DNA of 52,286 bases from an uncultured Eubacteriales bacterium (lineage in GTDB: Bacteria; Bacillota; Clostridia; TANB77; CAG-508). Each line of letters begins with the position of its first letter. Within the stretch, counting starts at the first letter, position 1. The DNA lies in contig CASEIZ010000066.1 of assembly GCA_949288185.1 (NCBI GenBank), positions 1 through 52,286 on the forward strand, given 5' to 3'. Positions 16,901-26,200 of this stretch are shown here, piece by piece. A program made the translations under genes and the position numbers. The notes under the pieces are model-generated. The model had not been told where the DNA came from. It searched no databases and saw nothing but the letters and a program-made list of their open reading frames with translations.

Positions 16901-18927
16901 AAATCAATTATTCAGATGTTGTGCAAGAAACAAATGAAGTCAAAGTTTTATCAGAAAGTGGAACTATAAGAGCAATGGCAAAAAGGGTAACAGACAGAAA
17001 AGTAGATTTATATGAATCAGGAACAGTAGCATATTTTGCAATTGTTAAAAATATTACATCTGAAACCTTAAATAATGTAACTGTAAAAACAAATAAATCA
17101 GAAAATTTAGAGGTATCAAAATTAAGCTTAATTTCAGGCATGAGTGAAGATGAAGTTTCAGATGATGAATTATATGAAATATCATCAGATGTAGTATATG
17201 AAGTAAGTGAAGAAGACTCTGAAAGTGTAGATGACGAAAATATTATAACAGAGACAATAGAATATAGTGATGAAATTAATATAGGAACATTAGAACCTGG
17301 AGAATCAAAAGTATTGAGCTATCATATGGTAATTAATAAAATGCCAAATAATACAATAGATACTATCCATTTTTCAGTGGTGGCATCAGATGGACAAAAA
17401 GATTATAGATCAAATGTATGGGAAGATAAAGTAAATAGCTTTGATATTGATATGACGATGGAATCAAATACAGAAAGTGAATATGTCAAATCTGGAGACA
17501 ATATTACCTATAACATTCAAGTAAAAAACACAAGTACATCTGAAACATCTGGATTAGTCATAACAGATGAAATTCCTTCTCAATTAACAATCAATCGTGT
17601 GACAGTAGATGGAGAAGAAATAACATTTACAACAAATTATATTGAAGTCAATAAAGAAATCCCAGCAAATGGAGAAATGAACATCGCGATAGAAACAGTT
17701 GTTAATTATTCAGATGCTAGAACAGAGGCAGAAACCATAACGAATAGAGCTATTGCAAGTGTTTATGGGGAAGAAATTGCAACAACATCAGATTTGAATC
17801 ACATAATAGAAGCAGATGTCATAGATAATCCAAATAACCCAGAAGATCCAAATAGTCCAGAAGATCCTAATAACCCAGATAATCCAAATGGAGATATAGC
17901 AAATGGAGACAAAATGATAAGTGGTTTAGCATGGTATGATGAAAATAGTAATGGTAGAAAAGATGACGAAGAACCAACATTACAAAACATAACAGTAAGA
18001 TTATTAAATGTAAATACAAATCAATTGGTTAGAGATGCTGAAGGCGATATATTAGAAACAACAACAAACCAAAATGGAATGTATGTTCTTGATAATATTG
18101 CAACTGGACAATACATTGCTATATTTGAATATGATGCAGGACAATATTCACTAACCACATATAAAGCAGAAGGTATTAATGAAACAGAAAACTCTGATGC
18201 TAGATTAAATGAATTATTAATTGGAAATGAAAGACAAGAAGTTGCATCTACAGATATTATTCAAATAAATGCACAGAATATATCAGATATCAATATTGGT
18301 TTAATAGAATTACAAAACTTTGATTTGAAATTAGATAAATATATTAGTAGAATATTGGTTCAAAATTCTGCGGGAACAACAACGAGGGAATATAATAATG
18401 TAACAACAGCGAAAGTAGAATTAGATGCAAAACAAATGAATGGCTCAAATGTTATTATTGAATACAATATTGTGGTAACAAATGTTGGAGAAGTAGCAGG
18501 ATATGCAAGAAACATTGTAGATTATCTACCAAGTGATTTAGAGTTTAGCTCAGAAATGAACAAAGATTGGTATGAAAGAGATAATGCATTATATACAACT
18601 GCATTAGGAAATGACATTATTAATCCAGGAGAATCAAGAACAGTAACATTAACTTTAACAAAAACTATGGGAGAAGATAACTTAGTAACAAGAAATAATG
18701 CAGAAATTTATGAGGCATATAATAATTTAGGATTAGAAGATAGTAATTCAACACCAGGTAATAAAGCAAGCGGTGAAAATGATATAGGTTCAGCAGATGT
18801 GATTGTTAGTATAAGAACAGGTGGAGTCATTTACATGACAATTGGTGTAATCATTGCAATCATAGTATTAGCCGGACTTGCTACAGGAATGATTGTAAAA
18901 AGAAAAAATGCGAAAGAGGAAAATTAG
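13990..18927 (+). CDS. Giant surface protein A1 with repeat, SdrB-like and membrane-anchor regions
   Basis: 1645 residues. A signal peptide (about 1-36, ending SYAADA) leads to a very long extracellular part made of beta-sandwich-like units. One of these, near 858-965 (VKNGEVIKYRVQVSNVGSED), matches the DUF11/conserved-repeat type. An Asn/Pro/Glu/Asp linker (about 1278-1303) is followed by an SdrB-like domain starting ISGLAWYDENSNGRKD near 1308. A further DUF11-like unit (LKLDKYISRIL onward) precedes the membrane helix (about 1613-1636) and RKNAKEEN tail. The residues before the helix are SIRTGG, not a canonical LPXTG. It has a strong AGGGAGGT site. B1 follows 20 bases later. It is homologous along its length to A2. 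Likely an adhesin or stalk; the ligand is unknown. Confidence 0.85.
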   Translation: MKNKIFKISVVILLIMTLTMTNFIFLGSSLISYAADAISTNHKNIEFDAYFKDSNGQKTTTLERTADMQEISLYLAINVNTEGFFVGQVELQNANFNIVSSESEFVSSVSENTIHLNQLDVGTSAEIEVKVKPIDDEVMNINMLDCQSELVLTGIYRDNTEKDIDIDATRTVSMKLVEANSNDSVKNEIEVITNKLIKVSGEDKRVIQLSLHMGLNDNNYPMKEIYTRINVPEINGTSPEVMRDVHLNTMSAFDYKYENGYVEITLTNDATQNNDILWRKQGEENVILTYVYDADVELDNVEVTSEESVTLQNDKVLTSNAGKVTLSNEEIDSTIEVTTRNSEESIYKGKLYSGIDKQYASQTVLDVNLANIEEYISIREEASRYVLTDGEADSNIYYNRTAITKKDFDAIFGKDGRIEIYNENNELLATITSDTEIDDNGNIVIDYTGREPKGIEIRTSRPVTEGSITFTHAKTISASDINTVKAANSIATRVVYGYNNYSEEELAIKGETYTTGIEAETEMRMALNETTTEAKLEISRNTLSTIVANDIEMKLILKTDEESKDLYRNPTFTIELPEQVESVQINSINVLYEEELTIANYAVDGRYITIQMVGEQTAYKSQSVEGANIIINATINVNRTSIAKPESINVTYTNEKANAYPNNESIGRISQEIKVVAPKDVTVINSIEALDVETIGEEETTSVSLQRGTDARQMEVSFEIINNNEENVDNVSMLGTFPTRTEENNIDIAVVNGINVENGTVYYTENENASADLENAENGWTESITNPTAVKKYLVVMDNIAQRTAVSGSYTIEVPENLEYNQIATEGYEVNYTKGQARTENTVTATEISMETGIGPKVETNLTATVAGEALTDASTVKNGEVIKYRVQVSNVGSEDVSNIVVKGMIPEGTILVEPVDNYEYTGASYYKGIETDTFETTIESLPVGDVTYVEYEVMVSSSLADKTSIANMVEINYSDVVQETNEVKVLSESGTIRAMAKRVTDRKVDLYESGTVAYFAIVKNITSETLNNVTVKTNKSENLEVSKLSLISGMSEDEVSDDELYEISSDVVYEVSEEDSESVDDENIITETIEYSDEINIGTLEPGESKVLSYHMVINKMPNNTIDTIHFSVVASDGQKDYRSNVWEDKVNSFDIDMTMESNTESEYVKSGDNITYNIQVKNTSTSETSGLVITDEIPSQLTINRVTVDGEEITFTTNYIEVNKEIPANGEMNIAIETVVNYSDARTEAETITNRAIASVYGEEIATTSDLNHIIEADVIDNPNNPEDPNSPEDPNNPDNPNGDIANGDKMISGLAWYDENSNGRKDDEEPTLQNITVRLLNVNTNQLVRDAEGDILETTTNQNGMYVLDNIATGQYIAIFEYDAGQYSLTTYKAEGINETENSDARLNELLIGNERQEVASTDIIQINAQNISDINIGLIELQNFDLKLDKYISRILVQNSAGTTTREYNNVTTAKVELDAKQMNGSNVIIEYNIVVTNVGEVAGYARNIVDYLPSDLEFSSEMNKDWYERDNALYTTALGNDIINPGESRTVTLTLTKTMGEDNLVTRNNAEIYEAYNNLGLEDSNSTPGNKASGENDIGSADVIVSIRTGGVIYMTIGVIIAIIVLAGLATGMIVKRKNAKEEN

Positions 18928-18947
18928 GAAAGAAAGGAGGTAAAGAA

Positions 18948-21900
18948 ATGAGTAAAGTAAAAAAACTACTAATTGGGATAATTGTAATGGCATTTGCTAT
19001 ATTAGCATTTACGAATATAGCAAATGCAGCATATAGTGTAGGACAAACAGTAAAAATAAATTATACAGATTATATAAATGATGATAATTTATTTTGTGTA
19101 GAGCATCATCAAAGTTTAAGAAATAATAAAGTAACCTATAAAGTAATTTCTCAAGTCAATATAGAAGGAAATGTATCAACAGACCATGAAGGAAAAAGTA
19201 TAGAAAGTTGGCATAATGCAAAACTTGCTTACATATTATCATCAACAGATAATGGAAGTAGTAAAAGTAGTAGTCCAGTACAAAATGCTATATGGAATTA
19301 TATGTATACTTGGATGAAAAATGTAGGACAATATCATGCAGGATTATATCTGGGATTTGTAAACAATGTACATGGAAACAGTTCTTATTTAGATACAGCA
19401 GGTTCAGATTATGCAAATGAAATAACGAATTTGGAATTAGTTGATAACACAAACAAGGATGCGATTAAGGTACAATCAGATGGAGACTATATAAAAGTAG
19501 GACCATTTAATTGGAGCTTTTCAGGGAAGTTAACTAATATAGAAGTCAAAGATCAAGATGGAAATGCAATTAGTGGAATAACTTTTAGTACATATTCAGG
19601 AACAACATCAAATACAATTAGTGTTGGAGATATAAAATCAGGAAAAGATTTCTATATTTCAATACCAATGAGTAGTGGTATCAGTAGAATTACAACAATT
19701 TCAGCAAGTGGTAGTGTAGAGACAAAAGGTGTAAAAGTGTGGTTTTTAGAATCACAAAGTGGAGCCAAATATCAAAACTTGATTTCAAGAGAACCATATA
19801 CAGGAACATATGATTATGAAGCAGATTTTGATTACAACATTGATTTATTAGGAAACTTAAAAGTCATTAAAGTAAATGAAGATAATCATGAAATCAAATT
19901 ACAAGGTGTTGGTTTCAAAATCCAAAATAAAGAATCAGGATTATATGTACATGAAGATGCTAATGGAACAATAACATATGTAGAAGAAAGCCAAGCAACA
20001 GAATTTGTAACAGATGAAAATGGAGAAATCTTAATAGAGAACTTGATTGTAGGAACTTATATAGCATATGAAACACAAAATCCAAATTATGGTTATGAAT
20101 TTATATCAGAGGGAGTAGAAGGTACAGTAATTGTAGATAAAACTCAAGATTTTGTGATTGAAAACAAACAAATTTATGTTAAACTTTCTGGATATGTATG
20201 GCTAGATAAACAATCAGGAAAAGAATCAGAAAGAAATAGCTTATATAGAAATGACTTAAATGATGATGCAGATGAATTATTAGAAGGTGTTATTGTTAGA
20301 TTAATTGATAGAACGACTGGGGAAACAGTTGCTTCTACAACAACAAAAGAAATTGACTTAGGAGATGACATTATCAGATATTATTTATTTGAAGATGTCT
20401 TAATCGAAAATTTAAATAATTACTATATAGAATTTGAATATGATGGATTAACATATACAAATGTAACACCACATATTGATGTGGATAATGGTTCAAAAGC
20501 AGCAGAAAATCCAGAAGATAGAGATGCATTTAATAAAGGATTTAGCAGTATCGAAGGTGCCTCTGAAACAACAGGTGTTGCACTAGATGAAAATGGAAAT
20601 GTAGCACATGAATTAAGTTATCATAAAGATGCAGAGCAACATAGATCAACTTTAATTAATGAAGGTTTACCAGTTGGACAATATCCAATAACTGCTAATA
20701 CAGATGAAACAGGATATAGTATAGAAGAACAATTTGAATATGGTATGGAAGAAATTCCATATATCAACTTAGGATTATATGAGAGAGAACAACCAGATTT
20801 AGCATTAATCAAAGATATGCAAAATGTAAGACTTGCTATTAATGGATATCAACATATTTACGAATATGCGCAAAGATTTGAAAATCTAGAAGAACAAGAA
20901 GCAGATGGAGATTATAGTGATACAGCATTTAATGTCGGTGTAAAATTTGCTAGTGAATATGTAGATGATTCTTATACAAGAGCAATTTATAAAGCAGATT
21001 ATGAATATGTAAATGAAGAAGATAGTAGTAGGGAATTAAAAGTATATGTAACCTATAGAATTGGAGTAATGAATGAATCAAGTAGTTTAATTACACAAGT
21101 AAACAATTTAGTAGATTACTTTGATAGCAGATATACAATTGTTGCAGCAGGTACAGGAATTAATGAAGAAGGAATCATTACCGGAAACATGGAATATGAC
21201 CAAGAAACATATAATGATGAATATTCAAAAGCAATTATCTACACAAATTCAAGAATAGAATCTGGAAAAACAAATGAATTTTACGTACAATTTGAATTAA
21301 ATAGAGAAGCCGTATTAGAAATTTTAAATGATGGAGAAACACTAGATAATGTTGTAGAAATTAATTCATATTCAACATTTGATGCAAATGGAAGTGTATA
21401 TGCTGGCGTAGATGTTGACTCTAACCCAGGAAATGCAGTACCAAATGATCTTTCAACATATGAAGATGATACAGATTCAAGTCCATCTTTGAAATTAGAA
21501 GTAGCAGATGCAAGAGAAATCACAGGTAAAGTATTCTTAGATTCTACATCAGGAGAATTATTAACAGGAGAAATTAGACAAGGTAGTGGACAATATGAAG
21601 AAGGAGAAACTGGAATACCAGGTGTAGAAGTAACATTAACAGAAAATACAGGAACAGGATTAGTATATACAGCAACCACAGATGATAATGGTGATTTCTA
21701 TATCTCAGATTTCATACCAGGAGATTATACATTAACCTATACTTGGGGAGATGAGACATATACAGTACAAAACTATAAAGGAACAGTATATGACAAAGAT
21801 AGATATGATGCCAATATGGCAAATAAAGAATGGTATAAAGAAGATGTTGCTACAAGATGGACAGATGCAGTAGATAATTATGATACAAGATTAGCAATTG

Positions 21901-22892
21901 ATGAAGAATTAAGTGAAATTACCAATGCAACAGAGATAACGATTCATAAAATGGATTCTACAACACCAACTATGGGAATTGGTGTAGAATATGACTCAAC
22001 ATATACAGCTTCATCTGGAGACAGGTATGTATATAGAATTGAAAATGTTGATTTTGGTATTGTAGAAAGAGCAAGACAAGAGATATCTCTAAATAAAAGA
22101 GTAAGTGCAATGAAAGTTACTTTAGCAAATGGTACAACTTTAGTAGACTTAAAAATAACAGAAGATGGAACATTAGAAGGATTAACTTCAAGTGTAACCT
22201 ATTTACCACCATCAGAAAATTCAACACCTAAAAATGGAATGATAAGACTTGAAATGGACAATGAATTAATAGAAGGATCAACTTTACAAGTAGAGTATGA
22301 AATTAGAGTAGATAATCATAGCGAATTAGACTATATGTCAGAAAACTATTATAAATATGGTATTATAGAAGGAGACATTGTAACGATTACACCATCAGCA
22401 ATTGTAGATTATCTAGATACAGATTGGAGATTTGACGAAACAGTAAATCCAGATTGGGAAGTTGTACAAAAGGATGATGCTAGATTAGCATTGGCAGAAG
22501 AAGTTATTAATTCAGATACGATTGGTAATAGAACAATACTTTATACAGAAGCATTAGCTGGATATGATCTACAACCAACAGAAAGTGCAACTGTCATGTT
22601 AAATGTGTCTAAATTATTAAATGCATCACAAGACATTGAATTAGATAATGAAACAGAAATTGTAAAAGTAGATAAACCAGGTGGATCAGAAATACCTTCA
22701 ATACCAGGTAACTATGTACCAGGTACAGGACCTTCAATAGAATCTGATGACGGTATGGCAGAAATTGTTATTATTACACCAAATACTGGTGAAAACTTAA
22801 ATTATATAATACCAATAGCTATTGGAGTAGTAGCATTTGTTATTATCGGTGCAGGAATTATCTTGATTAAGAAGAAAGTCTTAAATAAATAA
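18948..22892 (+). CDS. Giant surface protein B1 with thioester-type, Cna_B and SdrB-like domains
   Basis: 1314 residues with a signal peptide ending NIANAA (about 28). The N-terminal domain (about 30-165) has NLFCVEH with Cys50 and SSPVQNAIW with Gln112. These are the spacing and motifs of Gram-positive thioester domains, which bond covalently to host targets. Downstream are a Cna_B-like unit (LGNLKVIKVNED to the IENKQ segment, about 303-405), SdrB-like units starting VKLSGYVWLDKQSG and EITGKVFLDSTSG, and DUF11-like units. Residues 1277-1281 read TPNTG, an LPXTG-like motif, followed by a membrane helix and KKKVLNK. GAAAGGAGG precedes the ATG. It is the second gene of module 1. Thioester formation is inferred, not shown. 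Confidence 0.85.
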   Translation: MSKVKKLLIGIIVMAFAILAFTNIANAAYSVGQTVKINYTDYINDDNLFCVEHHQSLRNNKVTYKVISQVNIEGNVSTDHEGKSIESWHNAKLAYILSSTDNGSSKSSSPVQNAIWNYMYTWMKNVGQYHAGLYLGFVNNVHGNSSYLDTAGSDYANEITNLELVDNTNKDAIKVQSDGDYIKVGPFNWSFSGKLTNIEVKDQDGNAISGITFSTYSGTTSNTISVGDIKSGKDFYISIPMSSGISRITTISASGSVETKGVKVWFLESQSGAKYQNLISREPYTGTYDYEADFDYNIDLLGNLKVIKVNEDNHEIKLQGVGFKIQNKESGLYVHEDANGTITYVEESQATEFVTDENGEILIENLIVGTYIAYETQNPNYGYEFISEGVEGTVIVDKTQDFVIENKQIYVKLSGYVWLDKQSGKESERNSLYRNDLNDDADELLEGVIVRLIDRTTGETVASTTTKEIDLGDDIIRYYLFEDVLIENLNNYYIEFEYDGLTYTNVTPHIDVDNGSKAAENPEDRDAFNKGFSSIEGASETTGVALDENGNVAHELSYHKDAEQHRSTLINEGLPVGQYPITANTDETGYSIEEQFEYGMEEIPYINLGLYEREQPDLALIKDMQNVRLAINGYQHIYEYAQRFENLEEQEADGDYSDTAFNVGVKFASEYVDDSYTRAIYKADYEYVNEEDSSRELKVYVTYRIGVMNESSSLITQVNNLVDYFDSRYTIVAAGTGINEEGIITGNMEYDQETYNDEYSKAIIYTNSRIESGKTNEFYVQFELNREAVLEILNDGETLDNVVEINSYSTFDANGSVYAGVDVDSNPGNAVPNDLSTYEDDTDSSPSLKLEVADAREITGKVFLDSTSGELLTGEIRQGSGQYEEGETGIPGVEVTLTENTGTGLVYTATTDDNGDFYISDFIPGDYTLTYTWGDETYTVQNYKGTVYDKDRYDANMANKEWYKEDVATRWTDAVDNYDTRLAIDEELSEITNATEITIHKMDSTTPTMGIGVEYDSTYTASSGDRYVYRIENVDFGIVERARQEISLNKRVSAMKVTLANGTTLVDLKITEDGTLEGLTSSVTYLPPSENSTPKNGMIRLEMDNELIEGSTLQVEYEIRVDNHSELDYMSENYYKYGIIEGDIVTITPSAIVDYLDTDWRFDETVNPDWEVVQKDDARLALAEEVINSDTIGNRTILYTEALAGYDLQPTESATVMLNVSKLLNASQDIELDNETEIVKVDKPGGSEIPSIPGNYVPGTGPSIESDDGMAEIVIITPNTGENLNYIIPIAIGVVAFVIIGAGIILIKKKVLNK

Positions 22893-22907
22893 TAGACATA
22901 AATTAAG

Positions 22908-22948
22908 AATATGAGATTGGAAAAACTTCCAGTCTCATATTTTTTTTA
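22908..22948 (+). terminator. Terminator of module 1 (after B1)
   Basis: Fifteen-base arms 22908-22922 and 22927-22941 (one G-U) are followed by TTTTTTT. It is a clear end to the A1-B1 transcript. Confidence 0.85.
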
Positions 22949-23036
22949 TTAATAAAAAAAGAATATTTTTTACGCAAATAGGGGAAAGAGGAATTTTTTG
23001 TTGTAAAAAATAGGAAAATGTCACAAAAATGTAAAC

Positions 23037-23104
23037 AAATCTTAAAAGAATGTTAGGCGAATAGTGAGAAACCATTATCCGTAAGGGGATTCAAGATTTT
23101 TTTT
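23037..23104 (+). promoter_or_regulatory. Large-loop hairpin with T run upstream of A2
   Basis: Arms AAATCTT (23037-23043) and AAGATTT (23093-23099), extended by GAAT/ATTC, close a loop of about 37 bases that contains ATTATCCGTAAGGGG. Eight T residues follow. It lies before the A2 promoter, so it is either a backup terminator or the end of a small RNA. No riboswitch class recognised. Confidence 0.3.
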
Positions 23105-23135
23105 GTAATAAAAAAGTAATTGGAAAAATTTAATA

Positions 23136-23164
23136 TTGATTTTTAATTTCGTAAAAGCTAATAT
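23136..23164 (+). promoter_or_regulatory. Probable promoter of the second surface-protein module
   Basis: TTGATT (23136-23141), 17-base spacer, TAATAT (23159-23164), about 40 bases before the A2 ATG. It is weaker than the module 1 promoter. Confidence 0.5.
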
Positions 23165-23206
23165 AGAATCAGATAAAAAAGTTATTGGAATATGTGAGGG
23201 GTTTTT

Positions 23207-26200
23207 ATGAAAGAGAAAGTTTTAAAATTAGTAACAGTAATAGCATTAATCATAGCACTAACATCAATTAATGTGTTATTTTTAGGCTATCATATTGTTG
23301 TTGCATTATCAAGTGAATTAGAATCACAAGGAAATCGTACAAATATTGATAATGTTCAATTTGATGCATATTTTAAGGTGGATAATCAAGCAACACATTA
23401 TCGACAAGCGAATATTAGTGATGAGCAAATGTATTTATACATTAATATAAATGTATTAGACAAAGGTAGTGTGGATAATGCGAAAATCAGAATAAATGAT
23501 TCTAATTTTAAGATAAAGGATAGTAGTAATTCAAATGAATATGTAAAAAATATTAACACAGATACAAATGAAATTGAATTAAATTCTATCATTTATAATA
23601 ATCATGTAGAAATTGAAATCCCAATTGAATTTAATAAAGTAGATAATATAAATGCAGACTATTTCTCAAAAGAAACCAACATTACACTTGAAGGAACATA
23701 TAAAGAGGAAGAAGACGAAGAAGCATTGCAAGGTGATATTGTAACTAGAGTAGAATGGACAGATAATGCAGAAGTTAATATGTCTCAAACGATAGAAAAA
23801 TGTATTGATTTAGGAGAAAATGGCATATTAATCCAACAACAAATTGCTACAACTGTTGACAATGGTAGTTTACCAAGAGAATCAGAGCAATTTACAATAA
23901 CTGTTCCAAAGATAGGTGATGCTTTACCAACTTTAATAGATGTATTATTAAATGGAAAAAAATTAGATGAAGGTAATGCTCAATATAATGCAGAAAATGG
24001 ACAATTACATGTAACAAAAGAAATGGTGATAGACGATGAAGGAAATACGCCATGGGATAATGGTACAGATGAATACAAAATTATATATATGTATGATCAA
24101 TCTGTAAGAGATAGTTTGACAAATATCACTTTACATACAGAAATGAATAGTAAATTATTTACAAAAGGAAACAATGTAAAAACAGATGAACAACAAATCA
24201 CATTAGAATTCAAAGGAAATGTTGTAAGTAGTGAAAAAACTGTAACACAAGAATTATACAAAGGATATTTGTATGCAAATTCTGCAAATGAAACCACATA
24301 TAGAGAAAATAATGTGATTGAAATATCAAATGCAGAAGTTATAGATAGTATTAATGCAAGTACAAACAATTCATATTTTGTAGATGGTGGAGAAAATCCA
24401 TATGATGCAAATGCCATTGTTTTATATAAAGAAACTTTGATTAACAAGAATCGTTTTCTACAATTATTTGGTAACGATGGATATATCAATGTAAAAGATG
24501 CTAGCGGAAATGTGATCAGCACAATCAATAATCAATCTGAAACAGATGAAAGTGGAAATATCCATATTACATATGCACAACCTGTAACAGGAATTACTTT
24601 TGAAACTTCAAAACCAGTAGAAGAGGGTCAATTTACAATCCATAATGTAAAATTTATACAAGGAAATACAGGATATGCAAAAAACCAATTAAAAACATTT
24701 ACAAGATTAAATACGAATGAAGTAATTGTGACAAACTTAGGAACAGATACAATTGAAACTGGAATAAATTTGTTGGATACAACAACAGAAGCAAAATTAG
24801 AAATTAGTAATACAAATTTAACAACATTACAAATGAACGAAAATGTACAATTTACTGTTACATTAAAAACAGCATCTGAAAAATATGATTTGTTTAAAAA
24901 TCCAGTAATTGAATTAACTTTACCAAGTATCATATCAAATATATCTGTTAATTCTGTAAACAAAGTATATGCGGATGAATTTAATATAGAATATGCTAGA
25001 TTAAGAGATGGAAATAATGGTGAAAAAATTATCCAAATTGCATTATCAGGAGAACAAAGTGACTATTCAAATGAAGTTAATGAATTAGCTATTGTTGTTA
25101 ATGCTAATATAGAATTTAGTGTATTAACAGCGAGTCAAACATCTAATGTTTTAATGACATATACAAATGAAAATGGAAATGAAGGAAGTTATCAAACATC
25201 TGTAGACATTAATATACAATCAAAACCAGGTATGATGATTTATAATAATCTATCAGGATTTAATACAGCAGGAGATTCCATCTATACAATCGATGATAAC
25301 ATTCCAATAGGGGTATTAGATGTAGAAAGTGGAGCAATGACAGCAAAAGTGAATACAGCAATTATTAACAATTATGATATAGAAGTAAAAGACACCGTTA
25401 TTATAGGAAGAATACCTAAAAAAGGTGTATATGATGGAACAGTAGATACAACATTAGTTAGTAATCTTCATACAAATTTTAGTGGTGTAGAAATCTTATA
25501 TTCAGCAAATGCAACAGCTACACAAGATGATGGTTCATGGAGTACAGATGCTACTAATGCAGCTTCATATATGATAAAACTAGATAGTATGGCACCAGGT
25601 CAAGCGATTGCTATGCAATATGAAGTGATCATACCAGAAAATGTAGGATATGGACAAAGTATATTTGCACAAACGGATGTGATATATACTTATTTAGGGA
25701 ATCCTAATACACAAACTTCTACAATAGGAGCTAAATCTGAAAATGTGATTACCAATAATATTTTAGCATTAGCAAGCACGATGCAAACAGAACAAGATGG
25801 ATTAGGAATTGCTATATCTGCTGTATCTGGTGGAAGTGAATTAGAAGAGGGAACACCTGTATATGAAGGACAAATGATTACTTATACAATGCAAATAACC
25901 AATCATACAGGAGCAGATTTGCATAATGTAAATGCAAAGGCAATACAAACAAATGGACATCTTTATGATTTAATTGAAGAAGAAGCATTTGACCCTAATG
26001 ATTATGAATCAACAGTAGGAATTTATCATAAATATGATGAATTAGACACAAATGAAAAAACATTTGATACAATTGACAGTTTAGCAAATGGTGAAAGTAT
26101 TATTTTGCAATATAATAGTATTGCTAATGAAACAGAAGATGCTTCAGCACAAATTAGTGGAAGTATTCATATACAAGCAGATGAATTGGCAGAAATTACA

